Of a stretch of DNA of 64,000 bases, positions 7,624 to 16,308 are shown piece by piece. The position numbers and the translations under genes were made by a program. Under the pieces are notes generated by a model that was not told the DNA's origin, made no database searches, and saw only the letters and a list, made by a program, of their open reading frames with translations. Source of the DNA: CAIZGX01 sp044239865. Its GTDB lineage: Bacteria > Bacteroidota > Bacteroidia > Flavobacteriales_D > Sanyastnellaceae. Each line of letters starts with the position of its first letter. The stretch's first letter is position 1. The stretch is from positions 213,917 through 277,916 of the forward strand of contig JBIIAO010000004.1 in NCBI GenBank assembly GCA_044239865.1, written 5' to 3'.

Positions 7624-9852
7624 TTATTTAACAGTGAGAGTCAGCGGCTGGGGAGAAACAATGGCCATGTATTCCTTGTTTTTAATATAAAAGGATTCTT
7701 TTGTAACAGCGGAGTGTATCAGTATCTGATCTCCAGATTTGAGTATGGATTCTAATTGGATTCGAGATTCGGAATCTTCGAGTGATACTATGTTTGCTCC
7801 ATTCATGTATGGCCTCCCATTAATATCGATTTTATAACAGATAATTTTACTGAATATCGATTTTTTTGTAAATGTATGATTTGACTGAATGTCAATTTGT
7901 ATGAAATGGATAGAGCTCTTTTCGATTTTATTGTCAACCCCAGATGGGGATTTCAAATGAAAAATTGTAGCGCCGAGTTTCTGAAAATCTAAATCAGTTT
8001 TAAATTCTTTTGATAAATAAAATAAACAGAATGGGCTTTTGCTAACTAATTCCAGCATGAATGATCTGTCATTCTTCAGTTTGGAGTCAATGAATAAGAT
8101 ACTTTCAGGATTTGTCGAACAAGCAATTTGTACAAGTTCCTTGTTTTTTTTAAGATCGCTGCTTGCATATTTAAGTGCGTATCCATTCTGGCTAACAGCT
8201 TCTTTTACAAGTTTAAAATTGTTTCTGAGCTCTTTTGAGGCATATTTCAAAGCGAGTCCATTTTTAGCAATGGCGAAATTTGCCAAATCGATATCGTTAC
8301 TAAACGTTTTGTTTGCGAGTTGAAACACGAGTTCGTCTTGAACTAGAGCGGCGTTAAAAATCTCTCTGTCTTCTTGATATCTGCGAGGAGCGAGATAAAT
8401 AATTTTAGGATTTGTTTTGACATGTTTCAAAATAAAATCTCTGTCATTTTTCAATGACTTATCTGCATAAATGAAATTACCAGGTTGTTTTTCGAGATGG
8501 ATAACATCGAATAATTTAGCACTGGATAATAACGCCAGGTCTAATTCTTTCAGAATTCCATCTATGTTTTGGTCATCTTCAGGAAGGCTTGCTATGAAAT
8601 TAGTGATAAACATTTCATCTCTTAAAAGAGAGTCACAAATATTCTTTCGAGGTGAGAATTTCAGGTCTTTAGATTTTTTACTTGCAAATAGCAACAGCGC
8701 AGATTCGTTGCAGGAATAGTTAGGTAAAAGCTTCAATATGAAACTTGAGGACCATTCATTGTCGAGTGCTTTAGTGAGATTATCGATATTCATGAACTCT
8801 TTATCTGTCTGCAAAGCTGTTCCGGCGAATTGTAAAGCCGCAACATTAGAATCTATTGCAAGTTTTAATATCTCTCTATCGTTCTTCAAATGATCACTTG
8901 CGTACTCCATTGCGTATGGATTTTCCTGTACAGCCATTTTTACAATTTCTCTGTCATTTCTTAACTCTTCACTTGCGTAACTAAGTGCGCGGCCATTCAA
9001 TGCTACAGCACGCATCATCGTGATTCTGTCAGAGAGTATTTTTGGATTTATGTATTCCAAATAACAATCGTCCTCTTTTACGAGATTTACGATGTATTCC
9101 TTATCACTTTTAAGTTCTTCATTAGCATACTGAAAATAGGAACATTCCACAACTTTAAAGAATTCTTGCAAAAACTCTTTGTTTTTACACAATGAATCAC
9201 AAATTGTAAATTCCCTTATTTCTGGTCGCGGCTGTTCTCCGCACAATGGTTCATGGAAAAAATGAAACTTCAATCCATAATTTAAATCGTCTTTAAAATT
9301 GGGGTCGAACTTTTTCGATTTCTTGCTGTTGAGAATTTTGAATTTCAATTCCTCATGTTGAAAAATTGAGATTAATGCTCGTCTATTACAGGAATAATTA
9401 GGAAGCACTTCATTCAAAAAGGTATACTCATAATGATAAACTAACTTAATAGGAACAAGAGAGTTCTGTTTGAATTCATGAGATGTTTTTCTATATGCTT
9501 CAATAATAAGTGCTTCGGATTGAGCGTGTATTATCAAATATTCAAAAAAACGATCATTGTTTAAAATCGAGTCGGGTATGAATTTAATCATGTCTATATC
9601 TTCAGACATTTGAATCAATTCAAATAAAAACTTACGGTTTCCTAAAATCGAATTAGATGCAAAATTTAACTCGGAGATACCGTTTAATTCTATCGCGAGG
9701 TGCACAATTGAGGGTTCACTTTGGTATTCGCTGGGAAGGGACTTTAGTGAGGCACCTCTTTCAAGTTCTCCTTGCGGGTCGATTTCAGTTTGACAGCGAA
9801 CTGCATTATGAAAAAGCAATGAAAGAATTAGAATAGAAAGACATCTAAACAT
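7624..9852 (-). CDS. Secreted DUF4116-repeat protein
   Basis: From ATG 9852 the product is 742 residues with a signal peptide (MFRCLSILILSLLFHNAVRCQ). The body is built of roughly ten helical repeats of the DUF4116 pattern, with cores such as ELRNDREIVKMAVQENPYA and LKNDREILKLAIDSN followed by YAS. The last 95 residues change to a beta-rich domain containing LKSGDQILIHSA. DUF4116 repeats are usually seen in cytoplasmic proteins, so an exported copy is unusual. The gene follows the OmpA-family gene by 34 bases on the same strand and is probably the last gene of the leftward adhesin operon. ATG 9852 is preferred over an earlier start at 9897 because it begins the signal peptide and avoids overlap. 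Confidence 0.72.
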   Translation of the reverse strand: MFRCLSILILSLLFHNAVRCQTEIDPQGELERGASLKSLPSEYQSEPSIVHLAIELNGISELNFASNSILGNRKFLFELIQMSEDIDMIKFIPDSILNNDRFFEYLIIHAQSEALIIEAYRKTSHEFKQNSLVPIKLVYHYEYTFLNEVLPNYSCNRRALISIFQHEELKFKILNSKKSKKFDPNFKDDLNYGLKFHFFHEPLCGEQPRPEIREFTICDSLCKNKEFLQEFFKVVECSYFQYANEELKSDKEYIVNLVKEDDCYLEYINPKILSDRITMMRAVALNGRALSYASEELRNDREIVKMAVQENPYAMEYASDHLKNDREILKLAIDSNVAALQFAGTALQTDKEFMNIDNLTKALDNEWSSSFILKLLPNYSCNESALLLFASKKSKDLKFSPRKNICDSLLRDEMFITNFIASLPEDDQNIDGILKELDLALLSSAKLFDVIHLEKQPGNFIYADKSLKNDRDFILKHVKTNPKIIYLAPRRYQEDREIFNAALVQDELVFQLANKTFSNDIDLANFAIAKNGLALKYASKELRNNFKLVKEAVSQNGYALKYASSDLKKNKELVQIACSTNPESILFIDSKLKNDRSFMLELVSKSPFCLFYLSKEFKTDLDFQKLGATIFHLKSPSGVDNKIEKSSIHFIQIDIQSNHTFTKKSIFSKIICYKIDINGRPYMNGANIVSLEDSESRIQLESILKSGDQILIHSAVTKESFYIKNKEYMAIVSPQPLTLTVK

Positions 9853-9886
9853 AGTGCAAGAGTTTTGACTAACTAGAAACGTCTTC

Positions 9887-12046
9887 TTACTGAACAACGA
9901 ATCTCAACTCCGTTCTTCTATTCGATTGATGTTCATCTTCAGTACAATTTACACCGTCTGAACATTTATTCGTAAGTTGTTTTTCGCCGTATCCTTTTGC
10001 AACAATACGTTCCTTAGAAATTCCTTTTTTAATGATGTAATTCACACAACTTTGCGCTCTGTTTTGTGATAGCACTTCGTTGTAACTGTCCGTTCCACGG
10101 CAATCTGTGTGCGAAGACAATTCAACAACTAATTCAGGTCTTTCTTTCATGTATTGAACAAGTTTGTCGAGTTCTTTTTCACTCGCTGGACGTAAAAAAT
10201 ACTTGTCAAAATCGTAAAGAATTAAGTCAAGCTTAACAAAATTTTCCTCAGACATTTTGCGCATGGTAATGCGATAGTTCTGTGGTGCGTTACAGTCACT
10301 TCCGGCAAGTTTAATAATCTGGTCATCATAATTTACAGTGTTGCAATTTATTTCGGTAAGCACAGATTCTGTGTTGGTCCTGGACCAAGAATATACACCA
10401 TCTTGATTTGCATTCGCCTTCTTAACGGTGTTGTCGGTTGATTTTATTTGAATGAGACTTCCCACAAGTGGTTTGCCATTTTCATCAACAACAGTAACGG
10501 TTTGAGTGGATTTCAAATAATTGGAAGACAAACCAACGTTGAATTTTCCTTCAGCCGTAGCGTTGAACGATTCTTTTTTAGATGCAGTATACAATTCATT
10601 GCCAGCATACGAAATCTCAAATTGATCTTTCAACCGGGGCTTTAATTTCACCTTACCTTCTTTGTCGGTTGTTTGAGAAGTTGTTGTGTTGTTGAGCTTA
10701 TTTTTTATTTCAACCGTAGCGTTTTCTATTGGCTTTTTATCGCATGTAGTTAAAAGAATTTCAAGTTCAATATCATACACCGGTGTAGATATTTTGAAAA
10801 TTTGATCTTTGTTTAAATTGCGGTTTGAAGACAAATAACCCGTGCCTGTTCCGGCGTCAAGGAAAAAGGCGAAATCATCACTCGATGTGTTAATTGGAAT
10901 ACCTATGTGAGTGGGTATGCCAGCCGTGTTTGCTGAAAACACATCTAAGCCACCTAGACCAATCCAACCTTTAGATGAAAAGTAAAGCGTTCCGTTGCTA
11001 TCTACAAATGGGAATAATTCATCAGATGCAGTGTTCACGTTTATTCCCAAGTTGCTTGGTGCAGACCATTTTCCGTCAGCAAATGAAACTTTGTAAAGAT
11101 CAGAACCGCCAAGCCCACCAGGTCTATCAGATGCGAAAATAACATTACCATTTACATCGAATACACCATGTCCAGTTGAGAAATGTTTGTCATTGAAATT
11201 GAAGGTTTCATCTTCTTTCCATTTCCCATTTTCTTTTTTAAATAAGCTAAGTTTTAAGCGAGAATATTTCACTCGAGCAATGGTATCTAATTCTTCGAAA
11301 TTCCTAGTTAGCAGAGCTTGAGAAAAATCTTTGTTGAATGAAATAGGTCCATCATGTGAATGGGTGTGTTCAATTTCATTCCAGATGTCATTGTTTTTTA
11401 ATTTATCAAGTGCAGAGTATGATTCATAAGGGGTATTGGCATCTTTAATGAACGAAAGTTCATAGTAATTCTGGCCAGTCCAAGTGTCTTTTCTAGCTAA
11501 AAAACCTGTGTTGAATTCAGAGGTTACGAAAATCAAACCTTTTTCATAAGGTACTGCGGCAAACTCTTCACCTTTCGATACATTGCGAAAATCTTTTACT
11601 TCAAACTCGCTTGTGTCTTTCAGGTAAGAAACCATTGTTGGAGCTTGTCTCTTCCATTCAATAATAGATGCTTCAGCAGGGATTAATGCTAATGCCGAAT
11701 CGATAGACGCAACAAGCAGCGTATGCATGTTATTCAATCGAAGCAATTCGAAATGTAGAGTCCAATCTGTTGAAAGTGCTTGGTTACTTCTTGTAAGTAA
11801 AGAGTTCCAATGAAGTGCATTTTTGTATTGTTCTGAATTGTATGCAGCCTCAGTAGCCATTCTCAGATAGCTCCAATCTCCTTTTTGTTTTTGAATGAAA
11901 TTCTCCGAGAGATCTGCCCAAACGGGATAGGCTTCAACAAATTTGAATTGAGCTGACAACGATTTTGCATAGTCCTCTTTGAAGGTTTGTGCATTCGAAA
12001 CAACAGCTGTGCAAAACAAAAACAGAAAAATGAATATTTTTTTCAT
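9887..12046 (-). CDS. OmpA-family protein with TPR, beta-propeller and regulatory-like domains (PorE-like)
   Basis: 719 residues with signal peptide MKKIFIFLFLFCTAVVSNAQ. In order: a helical TPR-like part (about 25-115), a WD40/PD40-type propeller (about 150-430, with NGTLYFSSKG and SDRPGGLGGSDLYK), two carboxypeptidase-regulatory-like beta sandwiches (about 430-590, VDENGKPLVGS) and a C-terminal OmpA peptidoglycan-binding domain (SSHTDCRGTDSYN, LSQNRAQS, GYGEKQ). This is the domain order described for PorE, the T9SS-associated protein that ties the secretion complex to peptidoglycan. Unlike lipoproteins, it shows no lipobox Cys after the signal. It starts 6 bases after the PorP/SprF stop, consistent with an adhesin-PorP-OmpA operon. 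Confidence 0.85.
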   Translation of the reverse strand: MKKIFIFLFLFCTAVVSNAQTFKEDYAKSLSAQFKFVEAYPVWADLSENFIQKQKGDWSYLRMATEAAYNSEQYKNALHWNSLLTRSNQALSTDWTLHFELLRLNNMHTLLVASIDSALALIPAEASIIEWKRQAPTMVSYLKDTSEFEVKDFRNVSKGEEFAAVPYEKGLIFVTSEFNTGFLARKDTWTGQNYYELSFIKDANTPYESYSALDKLKNNDIWNEIEHTHSHDGPISFNKDFSQALLTRNFEELDTIARVKYSRLKLSLFKKENGKWKEDETFNFNDKHFSTGHGVFDVNGNVIFASDRPGGLGGSDLYKVSFADGKWSAPSNLGINVNTASDELFPFVDSNGTLYFSSKGWIGLGGLDVFSANTAGIPTHIGIPINTSSDDFAFFLDAGTGTGYLSSNRNLNKDQIFKISTPVYDIELEILLTTCDKKPIENATVEIKNKLNNTTTSQTTDKEGKVKLKPRLKDQFEISYAGNELYTASKKESFNATAEGKFNVGLSSNYLKSTQTVTVVDENGKPLVGSLIQIKSTDNTVKKANANQDGVYSWSRTNTESVLTEINCNTVNYDDQIIKLAGSDCNAPQNYRITMRKMSEENFVKLDLILYDFDKYFLRPASEKELDKLVQYMKERPELVVELSSHTDCRGTDSYNEVLSQNRAQSCVNYIIKKGISKERIVAKGYGEKQLTNKCSDGVNCTEDEHQSNRRTELRFVVQ

Positions 12047-12052
12047 GATAAA

Positions 12053-12994
12053 TTAGAAATATCGTGGACTTACAAATGCGTTATTACGAGGGCGAATGTC
12101 AAAAGAGATAACCACTTCATGATTTCCCCATTGATTTAATTTCATACTGTTCATCGGAAGGTCAAAGGCGTAACCAATCATGAGATTATCATTTATCTGA
12201 TAAGAGGTGTTGAATCCAAGCCCTTCACCAATGCGGTACATACTTCCTATCCAAAATTGTTTGTAGAACAATGCAGAGACATTCACTTCCATGGCCGCAG
12301 GGCTGTTTTTAGTGAATTTCATTAAAGCTGAAGTTCGTATATCTGTAACAGAATTAATTGGAAATACATATCCTCCAGTAAGAAAGTAGTGTCGCTGACT
12401 TATGGCATTACCTGTGTTGTTGTCAATGTTTCGTTCTATAAGATGAGGAACTGAAAGTCCTACAAAATAGGATGCTTGACGCACATTGTTGTCACTTGCA
12501 ACTTTATACAGATATGCACCAGCACCGAAGTTAGCTTGTGATTTGTTGTAAGGTGTTGTGAAGTTAGGATCGTTCGGATTCGTTACAGAAAGTCCGTTAA
12601 AATCATATTGAAATTTCTGAATTCCTCCAGAAACACCCAGCGATAAACGAAGGTTATTTGGATTCAATTGCATTTGAAAGGAAGCGTGATTCATCCAATC
12701 GATTGAATTGCGAGCGCCTGTTTTATCAAAAGTTAAATTTGTGCCAAGTCCTATTCTCTGTCTTGCGACAGGTGCATGAACTGAGATGTATTGTGTTGAA
12801 GGGGCTCCGTCCCAGCCTATCCATTGTGAGCGATGAACCATGTTCATGTTCAGCGTTCCGCGTGTTCCGGCATATGCTGGATTGTATGAAAGTGGATTGT
12901 TGAAATAGAAGGAGCTTTGCGGGTCTTGCTGTGCGTTGGAAGCAAATGATCCAACGAAAAGCAATAATAGAAAGTATATTTTTTTCATTTTCAT
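12053..12994 (-). CDS. PorP/SprF-family outer-membrane protein
   Basis: About 313 residues with a signal peptide (MKKIYFLLLLFVGSFASNAQ). It opens with the PorP/SprF hallmark QQDPQSSFYFNNPLSYNPAYAGTRG and continues as an amphipathic beta barrel with typical phrases such as HRSQWIGWDGAP and a C-terminal ISFDIRPRN. In gliding Bacteroidota, SprF is required for surface display of SprB, and PorP/SprF genes commonly sit beside type B T9SS adhesin genes, as here. ATG 12994 or 12988 are both plausible starts; an earlier ATG at 13018 overlaps the upstream gene and only adds residues before the signal. It is probably the dedicated partner of the adhesin encoded just upstream. Confidence 0.92.
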   Translation of the reverse strand: MKMKKIYFLLLLFVGSFASNAQQDPQSSFYFNNPLSYNPAYAGTRGTLNMNMVHRSQWIGWDGAPSTQYISVHAPVARQRIGLGTNLTFDKTGARNSIDWMNHASFQMQLNPNNLRLSLGVSGGIQKFQYDFNGLSVTNPNDPNFTTPYNKSQANFGAGAYLYKVASDNNVRQASYFVGLSVPHLIERNIDNNTGNAISQRHYFLTGGYVFPINSVTDIRTSALMKFTKNSPAAMEVNVSALFYKQFWIGSMYRIGEGLGFNTSYQINDNLMIGYAFDLPMNSMKLNQWGNHEVVISFDIRPRNNAFVSPRYF

Positions 12995-13001
12995 TTGATT
13001 C

Positions 13002-16000
13002 TTATGGTTGTACTTCAATAAATCCTTTGAATGGATCTTGTGATTTTTTATGGGTGTCTATGAGATAGAAGTAGGTGGCTGCTGGTAAAATTTCTCCGTT
13101 GCCTTTGTCGTTGGTGCCTTGCCATGCGTTTTCATAGGGCGAAGCATAATACAGAAGCGTTCCCCATCGGTTGAATATCCATACTTCATTTTCAGGATAA
13201 AGCTCAATGTTCTGAATCATCCAATTGTCATTCGTGTTATCGCCATTTGGAGAGATGAATTGCACGGGTTCAACAGGTAAAAGCGGTGTGCAGCCAATGG
13301 TGACTGATAGTTGCGCTTCGCAACTGTTCTGATCGGATACAACTACCGTGTATGTGCCGGCATCTATTTCATTTAGCTGGGCTCCATTATTTTGGCCTAT
13401 CCAATCAAAAGAATATCCTGGAGTTCCGCCCGAGGCGCCTACTTGAATGTATCCGTTTGCTTCGCCGCATTCCGAGCGCAATGTGTCAATAAGAGATACT
13501 TCAATCGCGGTTGGTTCATCAATGTTGAACGATTCATTATCGATACATCCTGATAAATTTGTTACGGTGACAGAATAAGCTCCAGGTGAGAGGTTTGAAG
13601 CCGTTCCGCTGTTCGAAACATTTGGTGTCCAAGCATATGTAACGGCATCTTGAGAATCCGTATTCACCTGAATGGTTCCGTCATTCGCTCCGAAACATGT
13701 AACATCTGCATAGGAGGTGTTGGTGATGTTTATTGGAGTAGGAGGGTTAATGGTTACTGAAAATTGTGATTGGCAAGTTGTTCCTGGGTCGGTAACAACA
13801 ACATTGTAGGTTCCGGCTTGACTAACAGTCGTTGTAGTTGAAGTAGCTCCAGAAACAATGGTACCTCCGCTCCACAAAAGAGTGGCATTACTTGGAGTCG
13901 GGTTGGAAGAAATAACTGCAAGTGAAGTTACGCAGTCAAGCCCTCCGTCGGGACTAACAGAAGTTGTTAATGTTGGTGAAGGGTTTACTGTTACTGTAAA
14001 ATCATCAGTTGCAACAGGACAATCATTAATCTGTGCTGTAACTGTTATTGTACCGGTTATGTTGGAGCCTGTATTGTTTTCCGGAGCTGTCCATGTTGGA
14101 ACATTACCGTTTCCTGAGGCGGCTAAACCAATAGAGGTGTTTGAATTTTCCCATGTTAAAGTTGCTCCGGTTGGAGTAGTAATGTAGTCTATCGGATCGA
14201 AAACAAAATTCGTACATCCAGTTAAATCGACATTAGAAGAAATACTTAAGTTGGGTTGTACAACAACATAAACTGTTGCATTGTTACCGGGGCATTGCAC
14301 ACCAGAAGGTTCAATCTGATAGAAGACTGTATCGGCTTCATTGCCGTTGTTGATTAGCGTCTGATTAATTGCGGTACCGCTACCATCGCTGAATCCAGTT
14401 ATTGTGGCTGGTCCGGTTGCAACCCAAGAGAAATTTATATTGTTCAAGTTACTTGAAATCTGAAAACTGGCTTCTTCATTGCTACAGATATTCATTGAAG
14501 AAGGACTGGCTTGAACATTGGCTTGCGGTTCAACATAGATTGTGTGAAATACCGGTGGCTCATTTGTACATCCAACTGTTGCGCTGATCTCTACAAATCC
14601 AATGTTGTTTGAAGTATTGATTAAAGTGAATTGAGGAGAGTTTAAAGGACTTGCGCCGCTTCCGTTTGTTGGTGATACAACAGAAACGTCTGAAGTGTTT
14701 GAAACGTTCCAATTGATTGTGTAAGAAGGAATAGTTCCCGTTAAAGTGAAAATATCGGAAGTTTCTCCGCTGCAAATTGTTTGCTCCGTTGGATTCATGA
14801 TTACCGTTCCTACCGGGTTAATGACCACTGTGTGAAGCACTGAATCTGCTCCGCAGAAGTTTGAAGTGTGCATCCAAACATGATAAGTTCCGGGCGTATT
14901 GAAATTCAGTTCCAATTGATCGGTTCCATTTGTCCACTGCGAATAGTCTTGTGAACTTCCAGTATATCCGTTTGAAGTGCCAAGTGTTCCGCTACTCACT
15001 ACATAGCCGCTTGGTTCATCGATTGTCCAATAAAATGAATAAGTGTTGTCGCAACCACTTGAATTAATGTTTTCTCCACCTGCACTTGTGTTGGTGAAGT
15101 TAACGGGTTCGTTTAAACAAATAGGGGAGGCTGGCTCAAAAGTGAAAGCAGCATGCGTCCCCGTGGAAATAGTTATTGGTCCAACTGTTATTACAGTTGG
15201 TAAACCGTTGCTTGAACATGCGTTTTGTGCAACAATGGTCGCTGAAAATGCATTCTCTATAGGTGGAAAACCAGGTGCGTAGAAATAATCGATACCACAT
15301 GAAGAGGTGTTGAAGATGTGGCTAATGGTGGTGTCATTGGCAGTGTTGAATGTCGATGCGGTTGATCCATCCGAAAATGAAACCGTGTAATCAATGGGCA
15401 CGTCGTTCGATAGAACATCTATAGCGAATGGAGAAGGCAGGCAAGTGGTTTGTCCTGATCCCGAAACGGTAACTAGCGGAGCGCTTCCGTTGAATACAAT
15501 GTAGTTTTTTGTAACTACACATCCGTTCGAGACACTTATGGTATGTGTAAGTGTGAATTGGCCAAGCGGGTAGTTGTGACTGATGGTTGACCCCGTCATG
15601 TTAGACTGGTTTTCAGTAGGGCTGCCATCGCCCCAATTGAATGTTTGTGAAGTGGTATTCGCATAAGTAGATTGAAAACTGAATGAAATGGTATCTAATC
15701 CGTTACAGTTTTTAAAAATGGTCAATCCGCTTTGGATTGAAGTGCCATAGCCTTGTCCTGTATTTGTTAGGGAAAGGTTTGAAACCGGGCTTGCAATAAC
15801 TTGAACATTTAAACTGAATGTGGAAGTTGGATTGCCATTGTTGTTATTCACCGTTAGCGTTGCGGTGGTGTTTCCAACGTTGTTGTATACGGTAGACTGC
15901 GGATTTGATCCACTACCTGTATTTGGAAGGGCTCCTGCTCCAAAACTCCACGAGTAAGTCGTGCCCGAAATTGTGTTCGTAGAGTTATTAATGTATGTTA

Positions 16001-16148
16001 CTGTTTGTCCTTGGCATACGGTCACCGTTCCACCAGAGGCTGCTGGCACGGCGATGAAGCTAGCCACTGGCGTCTGCGCTTGGGATTGAAAGGCCCAAAA
16101 CAATAACAATGCTGTGGCAATGAAAAATTGACGAGTTACTTGTCTCAT
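13002..16148 (-). CDS. SprB-like surface adhesin with type B T9SS C-terminal domain
   Basis: 1048 residues with signal peptide MRQVTRQFFIATALLLFWAFQSQAQ (about 25). The body holds PKD/Ig-like domains (YSWSFGAG, FNWGDGSP), then two SprB-type repeats (about 820-960: DVTCFGANDGTI, LSPGAYSVTVTN) and the C-terminal gliding-motility domain (CHU_C; FISPNGDNTNDNW, IFNRWGTLLYY). That domain is the type B signal that sends proteins through T9SS to the cell surface. Residues about 140-430 resemble the N-terminal part of the giant adhesin on the other strand, including SQWTNGTDQLELNF against STWTNGTPQLGLIF. It is first in the leftward operon with PorP/SprF and the PorE-like protein. Confidence 0.88.
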   Translation of the reverse strand: MRQVTRQFFIATALLLFWAFQSQAQTPVASFIAVPAASGGTVTVCQGQTVTYINNSTNTISGTTYSWSFGAGALPNTGSGSNPQSTVYNNVGNTTATLTVNNNNGNPTSTFSLNVQVIASPVSNLSLTNTGQGYGTSIQSGLTIFKNCNGLDTISFSFQSTYANTTSQTFNWGDGSPTENQSNMTGSTISHNYPLGQFTLTHTISVSNGCVVTKNYIVFNGSAPLVTVSGSGQTTCLPSPFAIDVLSNDVPIDYTVSFSDGSTASTFNTANDTTISHIFNTSSCGIDYFYAPGFPPIENAFSATIVAQNACSSNGLPTVITVGPITISTGTHAAFTFEPASPICLNEPVNFTNTSAGGENINSSGCDNTYSFYWTIDEPSGYVVSSGTLGTSNGYTGSSQDYSQWTNGTDQLELNFNTPGTYHVWMHTSNFCGADSVLHTVVINPVGTVIMNPTEQTICSGETSDIFTLTGTIPSYTINWNVSNTSDVSVVSPTNGSGASPLNSPQFTLINTSNNIGFVEISATVGCTNEPPVFHTIYVEPQANVQASPSSMNICSNEEASFQISSNLNNINFSWVATGPATITGFSDGSGTAINQTLINNGNEADTVFYQIEPSGVQCPGNNATVYVVVQPNLSISSNVDLTGCTNFVFDPIDYITTPTGATLTWENSNTSIGLAASGNGNVPTWTAPENNTGSNITGTITVTAQINDCPVATDDFTVTVNPSPTLTTSVSPDGGLDCVTSLAVISSNPTPSNATLLWSGGTIVSGATSTTTTVSQAGTYNVVVTDPGTTCQSQFSVTINPPTPINITNTSYADVTCFGANDGTIQVNTDSQDAVTYAWTPNVSNSGTASNLSPGAYSVTVTNLSGCIDNESFNIDEPTAIEVSLIDTLRSECGEANGYIQVGASGGTPGYSFDWIGQNNGAQLNEIDAGTYTVVVSDQNSCEAQLSVTIGCTPLLPVEPVQFISPNGDNTNDNWMIQNIELYPENEVWIFNRWGTLLYYASPYENAWQGTNDKGNGEILPAATYFYLIDTHKKSQDPFKGFIEVQP

Positions 16149-16308
16149 AAAATATTCTTGTATTTAATAAATACCGCGGTAAATATAGGTTAAAATCGAT
16201 TAGGGAATATTATTAATGCCATTATTAGATTTAACAATTGTCAAGAAATTGTGATTTTTTTTCTAATTATATAAATATTACTCATTTTCAGAGTAAATTT
16301 GTGAATCC
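16149..16308. promoter_or_regulatory. Divergent promoter region between two adhesin genes
   Basis: 160 AT-rich bases separate the divergent adhesin genes. On the plus strand TAAATTTG (16294-16301) exactly fits the TAnnTTTG -7 consensus. It ends only 7 bases before the GTG start of the giant gene, which would give an almost leaderless transcript. On the minus strand TATATTTA (16187-16180) is a one-mismatch -7 candidate for the leftward operon. No good -33 element was seen for either, so both are inferences from the motif. Confidence 0.4.
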
